From Campanula takesimana (taxonomy: Eukaryota > Streptophyta > Magnoliopsida > Asterales > Campanulaceae), in the NCBI GenBank assembly GCA_026119855.1, contig JAOWBW010000767.1, positions 372,001-436,000 of the forward strand: 64,000 nt of DNA, read 5' to 3'. This document shows positions 23,496-35,572 of the stretch, piece by piece (positions within the stretch are counted from its first letter, which is position 1; each line of letters starts with the position of its first letter). The translations under genes were made by a program, and so were the position numbers. Below the pieces are notes generated by a model that searched no databases, was not told where the DNA came from, and was given only the letters and a program-made list of their open reading frames with translations.

Positions 23496-23709
23496 TTTGT
23501 CCATAATTCCTAAGGGGCCGTTTGGTTCGGCGGAATTTTATTAAAGGAATGGAATGGTCAATGGAATTGATTCCTGAAGGAATTGGAAAGGAAAAAAATT
23601 GGTTAAACCTTGTGTTTGGTTGGCACGGAATGAAATTGAATTGCCATTCAATTCATTGGTAATTCATGTTTGGTTTCAAGACAAAACTGTTGGAATGGAA
23701 TAATAATAA

Positions 23710-25178
23710 GGGCCAATTGCAATTTGGTTACCTGTGTTTTACAAAATTTTGCAATTGGTTACCAGGTTTGTCAAAGTTACGATTGGGTTCCTGAGTTTGC
23801 TGAACCGGAGCAATCAGGTGTAAATTCCGTTAGTCAGTTAAGAAACTAACGAAATGGAAATCGTGTGCGACACACGTGATATCTTAAGGGGCATATACGT
23901 CATTTTGCCAAGAATTGAGTGGGTAAAAGAGGCATATTACATATTAAAAAAAAAAAAAAAAAGAACCCAGTCCGATCCATCGTGTTCCTGTTCTCCGCCT
24001 TCGCCATCGCCACCATCTCTCTCCTCCAAGCTCCCAGAAAATCCCGACGAAGCCGACACCTCTTCCCTTCAGATCCGACACTCCGATCGCATTATCTCAA
24101 CCCTCCATTACCAGATCCAATTTCATACTATTAGGAACCTAATCCATATTTCCCATTCGACAGAACCACGAAAATGGCGCCGACCCCGCCGGAGCTCGAT
24201 CTCACCACCACCACCCACTACCACCACCCACCACAACAATCCACTACCAAAAAATACCATCATGAACGTCAAAATGACCGCTAACTAGAACAACCATCAA
24301 CCAACACATTTGAGTTCACACAAACGCCGCACACACAGACGAACAAACACAGAAATCACCCACATAATAAGACAAAAATCAAACCTAGATTTGGGTTCGC
24401 TCAAATCAAACCTACAAACACCAAAAACTCAGGTGTGGGTTTCAATTCAACGTTGATAGAGGATTTTGTGAACCAAACACAGCTTTTCATTCTTGTCTAT
24501 AACCAAATCTGGGTTTGCCCACTCGTAGACACAGACGCACACACACAAGGAATAAAAAAATAAAAATCAACAGATCTGTAACAATGGAGAGAAAGAGTGA
24601 AAGAGAGGCGCGATTTCATCGAGGGGGAGGAAGAAGAAAGCCGACGTTGGAGGTGGATCTTGACGGGGGAATGGTAAAGAAGAGTTAGGTTGCAAGTGAA
24701 TTTCGCAGGAGTTGGGGTAGGGGGAAGCCCGCGAGGATAGTGGTGGGGTTTAACTGAGGCAACGGGAGAAGAAAGGTGGTTTCCGGTGTAGGAGGTTTCG
24801 AGGCGACTGGGATCTTTAATCTCAGTTTTGCAATTGTTGGTGAAGGGTGATACAGAGGTTGGATGAATGGGAAGAAGAGTGTGTGATGGGAGGTTGGGAC
24901 TTTTTTCATTTAAACCATATTTACCTTTGTTAAAGTACGTAAATGCCCTTGCTGATTGGTGGAATAATCATGCCTCAATACCCAAAAATTATGTTGACAT
25001 TTCTACCCTCACGTGAATCGCACATGGTTTTCATTTCATTAGTTTCTTAAGTGACTAACGTAATTTACACCTAATTGCTCCGGTTCAGCAAACTCATGAA
25101 CCCAATCGCAACTTTAACAAACCTGGTAACCAATTGCAAAATTTTGTAAAACACAGGTAACCAAATTGCAATTGGCCC
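23710..25178. mobile_element. MULE with about 170-bp inverted repeats and gene-like insert (Pack-MULE candidate)
   Basis: The ends GGGCCAATTGCAATTTGGTT and its exact inverse begin terminal repeats that pair for roughly 170 bases. Flanks TAATAATAA at 23701-23709 and 25179-25187 form a 9-bp duplication, although they lie in a TAA repeat and so are weaker evidence. The interior (about 23960-24290) is C-rich and exon-like. It has no transposase. It is nested in the Harbinger-like element. Confidence 0.85.
23960..24290 (+). pseudogene. Possible captured gene 5' end in the MULE
   Basis: One plus frame reads SIVFLFSAFAIATISLLQ, then APRKSRRSRHLFPSDP: a hydrophobic segment followed by basic and proline-rich sequence, as at the start of a membrane or secreted plant protein. 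It stops soon after. The GC content is well above that of the flanks. I cannot name the parent gene, and the alternative frame is proline/serine low-complexity. Confidence 0.35.
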
Positions 25179-25849
25179 TAATAATAATAATAATAAATAA
25201 TAATAATAAAGAATAATAATATTAATAATAAGAAATAATAATAATAATAAATAATAATAATAATAAATAATAATTATTATTATTATTATAGTAATAATAA
25301 TAATAAACAATAATAATAAAAATAATAATATATATTATTATTACTATTATTTATTATTATTACTATTATTATAATAATAATAATTGCTATTTATTATTAT
25401 TATTATTTATAATTATTATTATTATTACTATTATTATTATTGTTTATTATTATTATTATTTATTATTAACATTATTATTATTATTATTTCTTCTTATTAT
25501 TATTATTATTATTATTTTTTTTATTACTATTATTATTATTTATTATTATTACTATTATTATTATGTATTATTATTATTATTTATTTATTATTATTTATTA
25601 TTATTATTATTTATTATTATTATTTATTATTAACATTATTATTATTTCATATTATTTTTATTATTATTTATTTTTATTACTATTATTATTATTTGTTATT
25701 ATTATTATTTATTATTATTATTATTATTTATTATTATTATTTATTTATTATTTATTATTATTTATTATTATTATTATTTATTATTATTTATTATTTATTA
25801 TTACTATTTATTATTATGATTTATTATTATTATTATTTATTATTATTAC

Positions 25850-25919
<70 letters not shown>
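25179..25919. repeat. Long (TAA/TTA)n microsatellite
   Basis: An array of about 740 bases starts as TAA units, changes through ATT/TAT mixtures near 25270-25380, and continues as TTA units to 25919. The last 70 bases are perfect ATT repeats. Long open frames rich in Tyr, Leu and Ile here are artefacts. Confidence 0.95.
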
Positions 25920-26320
25920 GGTATTCCGAATTTCTTCAATTCCGCCAATGGAATGAAATTGATGGAATTGAACATTCCTCCCATTTTTTGATGGAATGAT
26001 AAATTCCTTCATGGAATGGAATTGGGCATTTCATTGGAATGAAAATTAAAAATAAAAATAAACCAAACATGTCAACGGAATTGGTTAAACGTAATTGGGC
26101 ATTCCATTCCTTCACTTTACCACGAACCAAACGACCCCTAAGGGTCATGTATAAGTATTCAAATCCATTAATTTTATGACTGACTAGCTTTTTGATTGTT
26201 TTAGCTAAAATAATTAAAACTTTATATGGGATGGCGGAAAATTGAGATTATTATTTATGAATAACTAAGCATGTGATAGAATATTGTTTTAACGAGTTAG
26301 TATATTCATTAGGGATTTTG

Positions 26321-27507
26321 ACAAAAACTTGTATGCGAACATCATGATCTGTACCATTTCATAGTAGATACGGGTCATGGATCCCAGTTATTAGTGTGTT
26401 TTTGACCCATGACCCGAACTCATGACACACGGGCAAAAAAAAAATTAAATTTTTATTTAGTTATTTTTTTGGTTTACCAAAAGTAATAGTTACTATAAGG
26501 GCCTGTTTGGTAAAGCTGAAAATTAAGCTCTGAAAATGTAGAAAATGTAACAAAAGTCTTACTTATATGTAACAGTTTGTATACATAAAAATAATACATA
26601 TATACAGAAAAGTAACAGTGTTTTTTTATGTTTTCTTCATTTGCCAAAAGTAATACTTATTATAACTCAAACATAACGAACGTGTTATTTATATGTAACC
26701 GTTTTTATACATAATTGTAACACATATGTATATAAAAGTAATAAATCAACCCTTTACACTTTAAAACTAAAAACACTTGTGTTAGTAACATTGTAAAAAT
26801 AAGAAAGTAACAATTTTAAAAATGAATGTTACATTTTACTTTTATAATAACATTGTAAAACAGTTACGTTTACTTGTATAATAGTATATCCATATGTTTT
26901 CAAATAATAAGTTATAATGGGTTTAATTTATCATGATAACTGTAAAAGTATTACACTATCTATAGAAATCTATTACAATTTCATATACTAAAGTGTTACA
27001 TTTGTTTGTATAAATAGTTACATTCATGTATATAAGTTGTTATTTTTCAAATATTACTTTATTTACTTTCTTTCAAATATAAAATCAAAATACTAAAAAA
27101 AAAATCTACAAAAACACTATTACATTTCAGTATAACGATAATTACATTTAGTTATTGTTAGCGTTACACGTATGTATAGTTAGTATTACAGTTGAAAGAT
27201 GAGTAAAATGAGTTGTATTTTTTTTTTTGTAAAACTGGTGTTACGTTTACTTATAAATAATGTTAATTTATAAGTAACACAGTTGCTACATTTAGTTATA
27301 TTAAATATTACTTTTGGCAAACGAGAAAAAAAAAAAAAAAAAAACAATTTTTTTTTGGAAAAAAAAATTGGGCCACGGGTCGCTGCCACGTGGCAGATTT
27401 TTGAGTGGAGCATGGGTTGGGATCCTATGTTTCGCGGAGAATGTTCTACACGGGTCATGGGCCGACCCGTCTTTTCTATGAGACGGATCTAGGTGTTCTA
27501 ACAAGAG
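26321..27507. mobile_element. Foldback DNA element (GACGGGTCATGG family, copy 1)
   Basis: The left edge (GACAAAAACTTGTATGCGAA, then ACGGGTCATGGATCC) pairs with the right edge (GGGTCATGGGCCGACCCG, then GAGACGGATCTAGG). The interior is full of GTAACATTT/TAATACTTTTGG words in both orientations. The same layout appears at 55992-56936. Exact ends and duplication are uncertain, and it has no coding capacity. Confidence 0.65.
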
Positions 27508-27797
27508 ACCACCTCAGGGATTTTTACCATAAGTCCCCCGGGAAGGTGGTATTTGCCAATAAAAACACAACATTTCATATTTTACCTTAGAGTCCTTGTG
27601 TTCAAATCAATTTTACCAATAAATCCCTCGCACCTTTTAAATGGCAGAAAAACCTCCGTCCCAAATAAAATCCTCCCACGCCCCTAACCCTTTTTTACTA
27701 CCGCCTTTACCACCGCCACCCAACACCGTCGGCCACAAGCACCCGCCGGCACCCTTCCCACCTCCAACTCTGACATCTAGAAATAATTGAAAATATA

Positions 27798-27862
27798 TTG
27801 CCTCCACCAAGGTTTGAACCCAATACCTCTTGATTTTAAATGGGAGACTCTACCACTATGTC
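27798..27862 (-). repeat. tRNA-like SINE fragment
   Basis: On the minus strand a box A-like TAGTGGTAGAG (27848-27858) precedes a box B-like GGTTCAAACC (27811-27820) at tRNA spacing. The flanks do not form an acceptor stem, so this is a SINE or tRNA relic rather than a gene. Confidence 0.45.
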
Positions 27863-28059
27863 AAACATATCCTTGTGTTTTATGAACTGTTCTAAATTTA
27901 ACACAACAAAATTACTTTTTTTAAGTTTGTTTTTTTTTTTTTTTTTTTTTTTTTGGGTAGGAGCATTCTTCATAAATGAACATTTACCCAATGTTTAATA
28001 ATAATAAAAAAATAATTTCTCATTTGTAGTGCATATGAGAGTATGTAATTTTTTTTTTT

Positions 28060-28760
28060 AACTTTAAACAACTACGAGAATGAGTTATCAATTGTTTCAC
28101 ACGTGATGTCACTTTACAATTATTAACTAAATATTAGCTTAAAACAACGGAATAAATTTGTTTGATAGTTGTTTAAAGATCATTTGACAATACACAACTG
28201 TGAAAAATTGAGATATGAATTTTCAATGATTATACTCAACTCATATGTGAACAATTGAGAAACGAATGTCCTAATTATAATATTTAAATTCATATTTGAA
28301 CAACTGTGAAATAAATGTCTCAGTTATTAAACTCAAACTCATGCGTGAAAAACTGTGAAATTAATGTCCCAATTATTATCTTAAAATTCATGCGGAACAA
28401 CTGTAAAAAGCATTTCTCAGTTATTATAATAATTGTAAAAAAAAAAATAAAGAGATGAATTATTATAATAATTGTAAAAAATTGAGATATGAATTTATAA
28501 ATTGATACAAGTGAAAAAAAAAAAATGACACAACTATGAAATCACACAACTGAGAAATCATACAACTGTGAAATCAAACAACTGTGAAAAATAATTCTCA
28601 GTTATTAAAATAATTATAAAATATTGAGAGATGAATTTGTCAGTTATTATAAGTGGAAAATTAAAAAATGACACAATTGTGAAATCACCCAACTGAGAAA
28701 TAACGCAATTGTGAATTTCAGTTGAGAAAATATTTGATAATTGAAAAATGATTTTTTTTA
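28060..28760. repeat. Degenerate tandem repeat
   Basis: Words such as ACAACTGTGAAAT, CAACTGAGAAATCA and TCAGTTATTAT recur at about 30- and 60-base steps. No coding frame is present. It may be the interior of the possible MULE at 27508. Confidence 0.6.
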
Positions 28761-28993
28761 TATAAAAAATTAATTATATGTTGAGTGTACTTGTTTGATT
28801 TGTCTTGATGATACGGTTAAAACGGTGGTTTCAAATTATTTATTCGATTTGTAGATTTTGAGATATTACATTTTAAAAATTTGAGGGCATTTTGGTCTTG
28901 CAAAAAAAAAACAGAGACTTTTTGGTGAGTTTTGAAAATGTCTGTCCTTATTGATCGCTTTTATATGGTTGAGAAACTTATTGGTCAAAGCCT

Positions 28994-30664
28994 CTATTCA
29001 TTATTGTAATGTATGATTTGGTCTCGTGTGGATAGATGATTGATATGATTAGAGTGTCTGATGGACTTTACAATTGCTAATCAAACTTGGGCGTAAAACT
29101 TGCAAAACAAGAAATCTTACTACATATCCTCGATGCGACACAACACATCAAACGAAAACTCGATGTAGTGCTTTCATTATTGTCAAGTGAGTATTATCTT
29201 GAACTTATAAATTTGATTTATGAAATGATGTAACGAGGCAGTAACAATATAAGTGATCAATACTATGCATTTGTCGATTGTATGCAACGTCGGAAAATTA
29301 GCCTTCAATAACCAACTGATGCAAAGAATACTAGGAATATGCATCAAAATGAATGAATCCACTTTTGAAGCGTTAAGAGCGTCGCTCGATAATCAAAACT
29401 CAATTATATGCAACTAACTTTCGAAATTACAAATACCCATATTTTATAAGGGTCCTAAACTTTGAAAACATGTCAAATACTATTGAAATACTCCTAATAT
29501 ATATATAGTTACCTAATAGACCTCTATTTTATCAAAATGAAGCCCTAGTATATTTTTTAATCATGGAAATATAACATATCTAATGTTAAAAACAAAAGAC
29601 TACAATAATAATTAATATCAAACCTTAAATTTATCTCTACATTTATCTCCATCACTCTCATCGGCTTCAAAAAGTCATCCTCGGATTTGGAGGAGATCGT
29701 ACATAAATTTGTAACAATGCAAAGAGAATATGAAACATGATTGTCTCTTCCCACAAAGACTTTGCAATAGAATCTGAAATCAACCAACTGTACATTGTGG
29801 AATAGCTGGATTGGTAGAAGGCAAAATGGTGTCAAATTGACAAATTTTGCAATGACACTCATCATAAATTGTAGATTTTGACCAGTCTACGAATACATTT
29901 ATACGTAAATATAATGCGATATCAAACATTTTTTTTTGGAACAAAAAATATGAAAACAAAAATGACAAGGAAATCTCAACTGAAACACGTTGCTCTCATT
30001 ACCAACTGATGTAGGCAAGTGAAAGCGAATAAAATTGATAGAACAAGATAAATACTTAAATTTGTTGATTGCCAAAAAATAGCCTTCACATCCGTCAACC
30101 ATTTTCACACCAGTTGTGTGGGATGTCATTAATTGACAAATTTTGTAGTGACATTCATAAAAATTAAAAGGTTTTTACCAATCAACAACAAAATATTTTG
30201 TTGTCGATCCAATGAAAGGCCAAGATATGCCAAACAATTTTTAAGAATTGTTGTCGATTTGATGAAAGACCAAGATATACCAAACAATTTTTTAGGAATT
30301 TTTTCTCTGAAAAAAATAATACGATTAAGGGATATCTCACGTAAAGCAAGAAAATCCAGTTTCGGATCTGACTACCAATTGATGAAGGCAAGAAAAAGCG
30401 ATAAAAGAGATATATAATGTGAATCCGTTAAAGTGTACGTTAGAATGCCGGAAAATATCATTCAATAACCTATTGATTAAAAATTTTTAGAAAATTGACA
30501 TAAAAAAGAATGAATCCACCTATGAAGAATAATCAACAACACTCATTGATCAAAATCATTAATATTTAACTAGCTTTCAAAATACAAATATGTCTATTTT
30601 TATAAGTCTCTTAAAATTTTAAAACTAAATCAAACACTTCTGAAAATACTCATAATTTACATAT
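28994..30664. repeat. Unclassified repeat region with internal direct duplications
   Basis: Two segments, about 29290-29510 and 30430-30660, share the order CGGAAAAT, TTCAATAACC, GAATGAATCCAC, CTTTCAAAATACAAATA. A 52-base tandem pair lies at 30195-30300 (TTGTCGATNNNATGAAAG). Minus frames up to 102 codons show no domain I know. Confidence 0.4.
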
Positions 30665-30779
30665 AGTATCGAGCGGAACCCCAGACATAAGGCTTATGTA
30701 ACATACCGAGTCTTCAGACTTGAGTTTTTACAAATAATATCGAGCGGAACCCCAGACATAACACTTGCGAGTTAGCCCT

Positions 30780-31516
30780 GGGTACGATCTCGGTATCGAT
30801 TGGACTTCGTCATGGACGACAAGGATTTGAGTGGGGGAGATCCAGGGATAACACAAACAGCCGAAGCTGCGGAGTTTGGAGGAGTTTTGAATAAGCGAAG
30901 ATAGGGTGAGGCATTGTTGAGGGTAGGGATGGGGGGCCGATTGATGAGGCCGACAATTGTAGTGAAGGCATAAGGCCAAAGTGTGAGAGGATGTTTAGCG
31001 TGAGAAAAAAATGAGAGGCCTGTTTCGACAATATGGCGATGACAGCTTTCAACATATCCATTGTGTTCAGGAGTATGTGGAGGAGTGATAAGATGAGAGA
31101 CACCATCATTGAGGAGAGACGGTGTAAGTTTTAGATATTCACCACCATTATCGGGGTAGAGTTGGATAATGGGATGGCGAAAGTATTTTCCAACAAGGGC
31201 TTTGAATCGAAGAAATGTGTTGTAAGTATCAGATTTGTTTTTGAGTGGGTAAAGCCTATATATTTAGTATAATGGTGACAAAGATAACATAGTATTTAAA
31301 ACTGTCAAGTGAACGAACATGTGATGTCCAAATATTGGAAAAAAATAAGCTTTAATGGAGCATTGGAAACAGGAGAAGAAGTAGAGAACGGGAGTTTATG
31401 GCTTTTATTGATATTGCAAGAATTACATGGATGAAATTTTGAAGAAGTTGATAAAGAAAAATTACTACGTAATAAGCTAAGGATAGGATGGGAGGGGTGT
31501 CTTAATCTATGATGCC
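30780..31516 (-). pseudogene. Ty1-copia integrase remnant of the minus-strand element
   Basis: Read on the minus strand, the first part has WHHRLRHPSHPILSLL and CNSCNINKSHKLPF, the zinc-binding HHCC start of a copia integrase. Later frames give KLRSFGCLCYPW from the integrase end. Frames shift repeatedly, so it is dead. Its upstream part (gag and protease) is at 42778-44161: the plus-strand copia element split the two. Reverse transcriptase is missing on the left. Confidence 0.85.
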
Positions 31517-31611
31517 AAAACTGTTGGTGTATATGCCCTAGGCATGTTATTAGCACGTTGTTTGACAATGTTTGTTATCACTTTTTCATTTACATAAAGA
31601 GATATTTTAGA

Positions 31612-32800
31612 GGCCAAATTACATTTTACCCCCCAAAGTATCCACCAATTCCCACTTTGCACCCCCATTTGAAAAGTCGGTCTGTTTGGTACCTAAACTT
31701 TCAAATTTTCCCACTTTGCACCCCAACACTAACAAATGTTAGAAAATTTAACATAATAGGTAACGAATTGACTATTTTGTAATGCTTATTAGTTTTTAAG
31801 GGTCAAAATGCAAAGTTTTAAATATTAAGTACTAAAATTTATTTATTTTTCCAAATATTTAACATTATCTTAAATCATGAACAATTAATACTTCTTGAAA
31901 ATAATATTAATTTTATGCTATTTTTTAAAAATATGAAATTATTTTGTCTAAAAAAATGAAATTTATTTTTTTAATAAAGCTAAAAATTAAGTATGTTTTT
32001 TTATATTTTAAATAAAAATATTTAAAAAATAAAGATTTTTTTTTCTAAAAAAACATTGTAAAGTTTTATTTATATTTTTAAAAAATATAAAATAAAACTT
32101 TTAAATTATAATTTTTGTAAGAATTTTATTTAAAAAAAATAAAACATTATAGCATTTTTTTTATTTTAGAAAAATATTGTTTTTTTTTTTTTAAAAAAAA
32201 GTACAATATTCTTTTAAACAGGGACATACCAAAAAGGAAAGTAAGAAACCATAAACTGGGATATAGTAATTGTTTTTTTTTATAAAAAAAACGCTATAAT
32301 GTTTTGTTTAAATTTTTTTTTACAAAAATTACAATTTAAAAGTTTTATATTATATTTTTAAAAAATATAAATAAGACATTACAATATTTTTTTAGAAAAA
32401 AAATATTTATTTTTTTAAATATTTTTATTTAAAAAAAACAAAAAAAACCGTAATAATTTTTATTTATTTTTTTAAAAAATTATTTTAGCATAAAAAATTG
32501 TATTATTTTCAAGAAATGTTAATTATTTAAGATTTAAGATAATGTTAAATATTTGGAAAAAGAAATATTTTTTTAGTACTTAATAAAAAAAGTTTGCATT
32601 TTGACTTGACCCATAAAAACTAATAAACATTACAAAATAGTCCATTCGTTACATATTCTGTTAAATTTTCTAACATTCGTTAGTGCTAGGGTGCAAAGTG
32701 GGAAAATTTGGAAGTTTAGGTACCAAACAGACCGACTTTTCAAACGGGGGTGCAAAGTGGGAATCAGTGGAAGCTTTGGGGGGTAAAATGTAATTTGGCC
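31612..32800. mobile_element. MULE-type foldback element in the LTR
   Basis: The ends GGCCAAATTACATTTTACCC and its inverse are flanked by an exact 9-bp duplication, TATTTTAGA (31603-31611 and 32801-32809). Pairing continues past the 150-base end repeats almost to the centre near 32220-32270, so the whole element is one long imperfect hairpin. It has no coding capacity. Confidence 0.9.
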
Positions 32801-32817
32801 TATTTTAGATTATTATT

Positions 32818-34158
32818 GGCCAAAATACATTTTACCCCCAAAGTATCCACCGATTCCCACTTTGCACCCCCGTTTGAAAAGTCGGTCTCTTTGGTACCTA
32901 AGTTTCCAATTTTTCCCACTTTGCACCCTACGTGAAATGGCTGTTAAAAAATTTAACAAAACGGGTCATGTGCATGTCATGTGAGGGGTATTTATGTCTT
33001 TCACCTCAAATATAGGAGGGCTTAAATGTCATTAGCTATTAGATTCAACCCTTTGTCTTCTTCAAACCAAAACCCCCATCACACCTCCATAAACCACCAT
33101 GCCGCCGCCAGCCACTTCTGCCGCCTAAACCACCATTGCAGCCAACAAAACCACCACCCAAAATCAAATTCGTCATATTCAAAGTCAACCAAAACCCAGA
33201 TCATTTCTTTATGTCCAAAACTAGTTTTTTCATGGCCAAAATCAAGCAAATCCCGAAATCAAAACCATTGCAACAGCCTAAACCCATATCTTCATTTCAT
33301 ACTGGGATTGCAAAATAAAAACCCAGATTTGGGTTTCAAAGGTAAGAAAAATATCCAGATCTGGGTTTCCAAAGTATGAACAAAATCGAAATCAATGTTT
33401 TGCAGACCAAAATCGAAACCCAAATCATTTGTTCATGCTTTTGAAATTCAAAATCAATATTTTGATATGGGTTTCCAAATCTGGATTTGAAATCAAAATC
33501 GAAATCAATATTTCGATATGGGTTTCCAATTTGAAATCAAGATACCCAGATCTTGAAAATTGAAATCTATATCAATATACTGTTCTCGAAATCATAGCGA
33601 AAATCATAATAGGTTTCAAAAGTCTGAAATTCGAATTTTGATATGGGGTTCCAAGGCATGAACAAATTGAAATCTTTCATATCCAAGGTGAAGCAAAAAT
33701 GAACTCAAACCCAGATTTGAGTTTATAGGTACGAAATTGAAACCTATTTGAAATCGATTTCAAAATTATTTGTTGATGTCTTGATGACAGTGAAGAAAAG
33801 GGAGGCATGGAAGCCGGTCGGAGGAGGAGGAGGCGTTGGTTGGAGGTGGGTTAAGGTAGCTGGTATTGCAAAAAAAAAAAAAATCCTTTTTCTTTTTTTC
33901 TTTCTTTATTCTCATTGCCATGAAATGCCACCGTTTTAAACACACAATTGAGGGTTCCACTGAAAAAAAGTAAAAGGACGAATATGCCCATCACGTGATG
34001 AGCCACGTGCTATTTAACGTTAAATTTCTAACGTCTGTTAGCGGTAGGGTGCAAAGTGGGGGAAAATTGAAAACATACGTACCAAAGAGACCGACTTTTT
34101 AAATGGGGGTGCAAAGTGGGAATCAGTGGATACTTTGGGGGTAAAATGTATTTTGGCC
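32818..34158. mobile_element. MULE in the LTR, related family
   Basis: The ends GGCCAAAATACATTTTACCC and its inverse are flanked by an exact 9-bp duplication, ATTATTATT (32809-32817 and 34159-34167). The outer 140 bases are close to those of the element at 31612, but the interior differs. Around 33020-33880 it has a C- and A-rich, UTR-like stretch with repeated ATATGGGTTTCCAA words. It has no transposase. Confidence 0.9.
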
Positions 34159-35559
34159 ATTATTATTTGTTGTTACATGTTTTGTTATAATAATCTCCGT
34201 CCCTAGTACTTATGAAAAACTAGTATAAGTTTAATTCGATGATCATGTGATGATCATGTGTATGGGATACAAGTTAAACTTAAGGGTGTGTGTTGGTGAA
34301 CACATACTGGACATGACCCAACTATGAGGTTTATGTCATAGTCATGATGTCATAATTAAACCTCTAAATAGTTATATCATTGGATCCTTAGACCTGAGAT
34401 TATTATGATCTTCCACATAGTGGAGATCATGTTTAACATATTCAAACGTTACTCTTAACCAAGTAATTATAAAGGATATGATTGGCATGATCGAAGCTAT
34501 GTACGGAAGTGTAATAAGTCAAGATGGAATTTGTCCCTCTTCGTGAGAGGTGTCAAGCTTGGGCCCCTCGATGAATATTATTGATGAAATGCATGGCCGT
34601 GAACAAATGCATTGATATGATCAATGTCATTTGTATTATCAACTATTTGGAATCGATAAAAGTATTTGGCATTGTAAGTTGACCATTGACTATGGCTTAC
34701 GCTCAATGATATCGTGAACAAAGGGATTATGATATTATCAATAATAGGATTCACGAACTTTGACACAGTTATATTAATTGGGTAGTCATGATGGCTTGCT
34801 AGAGTCCGCTCATAATTTATGTTATCAAATGGTTTTGATCACATTGCCAACTTAATATAATCCTATGGGGTCACACACAAAAGAATGAATTCGAAAAAGG
34901 GCTAAATTGGAATTTCGTAAAACCTTAAAATCAGATTTTAAGGAAAAAATCGAAAAGGCTGGAAAAAGGAATAGGTCCGTCCGGACCCATGCCAAGACCC
35001 GACAGGACCAAAGGGATTCAAGGCATAGTCCAACCGGACCCCCTATGCTACCCGGCCGGACCCTCTGTTACGCAGATGGGAACTTTTGACTCCGTGTTTT
35101 GACGGGAATTTGACTTTTAAACCTAAACTAGTTGGGATTTTGAAAGTATAAATACCCCTCTCAAAACCCTAGGTCATAAGTGATTATTGTAATCAATATT
35201 GTAAGCCTCTAAGAGAGAAAAACTAGTCTTCTTCTTCCTCAAGAACAAGTACCCTAGTTTTCATATAGCCACTTTGGATCTAGCAGTCCGGATCAAGAAG
35301 TGTTATTGATATTCGTTCGTGTGTGGATACACAACGAGGGCGTTGATCTCAACTCCTCCAAGTTTATGGTTCATCAATTCAAGACGTGTTCATGCGATCG
35401 TGATTCAAGAGCGTGAATAACAAAGATTCAAGATCCGAAAATTTTAAAGCATCATCACGGTTAATATTCTAAATTCATCTTCATATTAATTTAATCATCT
35501 TGAATGGGTCTAGGCTTTTGGGCTTATTCCTCTGCGCATTATAGTGCAAAACCCAACAG

Positions 35560-35572
35560 TGGTATCAGAGCC
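35560..35572 (+). promoter_or_regulatory. Primer-binding site (initiator tRNA-Met type)
   Basis: TGGTATCAGAGCC, one base after the LTR end, is the usual plant copia primer-binding site complementary to the 3' end of initiator tRNA-Met. It fixes the LTR boundary and the orientation. Confidence 0.95.

Larger units (their letters stand above)
23514..26138. mobile_element. PIF/Harbinger-like MITE enlarged by a microsatellite and a nested MULE
   Basis: The ends GGGGCCGTTTGGTTCG and CGAACCAAACGACCCC are inverted, and a TAA duplication flanks them (23511-23513 and 26139-26141). TWA duplications with GG-type ends mark PIF/Harbinger. The arms carry GGAATGGAATTG words that fold back. Without the MULE and the TAA/TTA microsatellite, the element itself would be only about 410 bases. 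Confidence 0.8.
27508..28993. mobile_element. Possible diverged MULE
   Basis: The left stretch (CAGGGATTTTTACCATAAGT onward) and the inverse of the right stretch (AGGCTTTGACCAATAAGTTT onward) are of the same style but differ at many bases. The interior includes a GC-rich patch at 27690-27770. I found no convincing duplication. Confidence 0.3.
31522..35558 (+). repeat. Left LTR of the plus-strand copia element, split by two MULEs
   Basis: Without the two MULEs and their duplications the LTR is about 1.49 kb. From TATTTTAGATTATTATTTG onward it aligns almost base for base with 41379-42772. One clear difference is that about 40 bases present at 35040-35070 are missing from the right copy. It ends CAAAACCCAACA. 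Confidence 0.9.

Noticed and set aside
25384..25991. Open frames of 142 and 178 codons made of Tyr, Leu and Ile
   Set aside because: They are translations of the TAA/TTA microsatellite, not proteins.
28060..28760. CRISPR-like spaced repeats
   Set aside because: The units are degenerate, their spacing varies, and the genome is eukaryotic.
33026..33379. A 117-codon frame in the second LTR MULE
   Set aside because: The composition is Asn/His/Ser-rich low-complexity. It may be captured leader sequence, but no gene can be supported.
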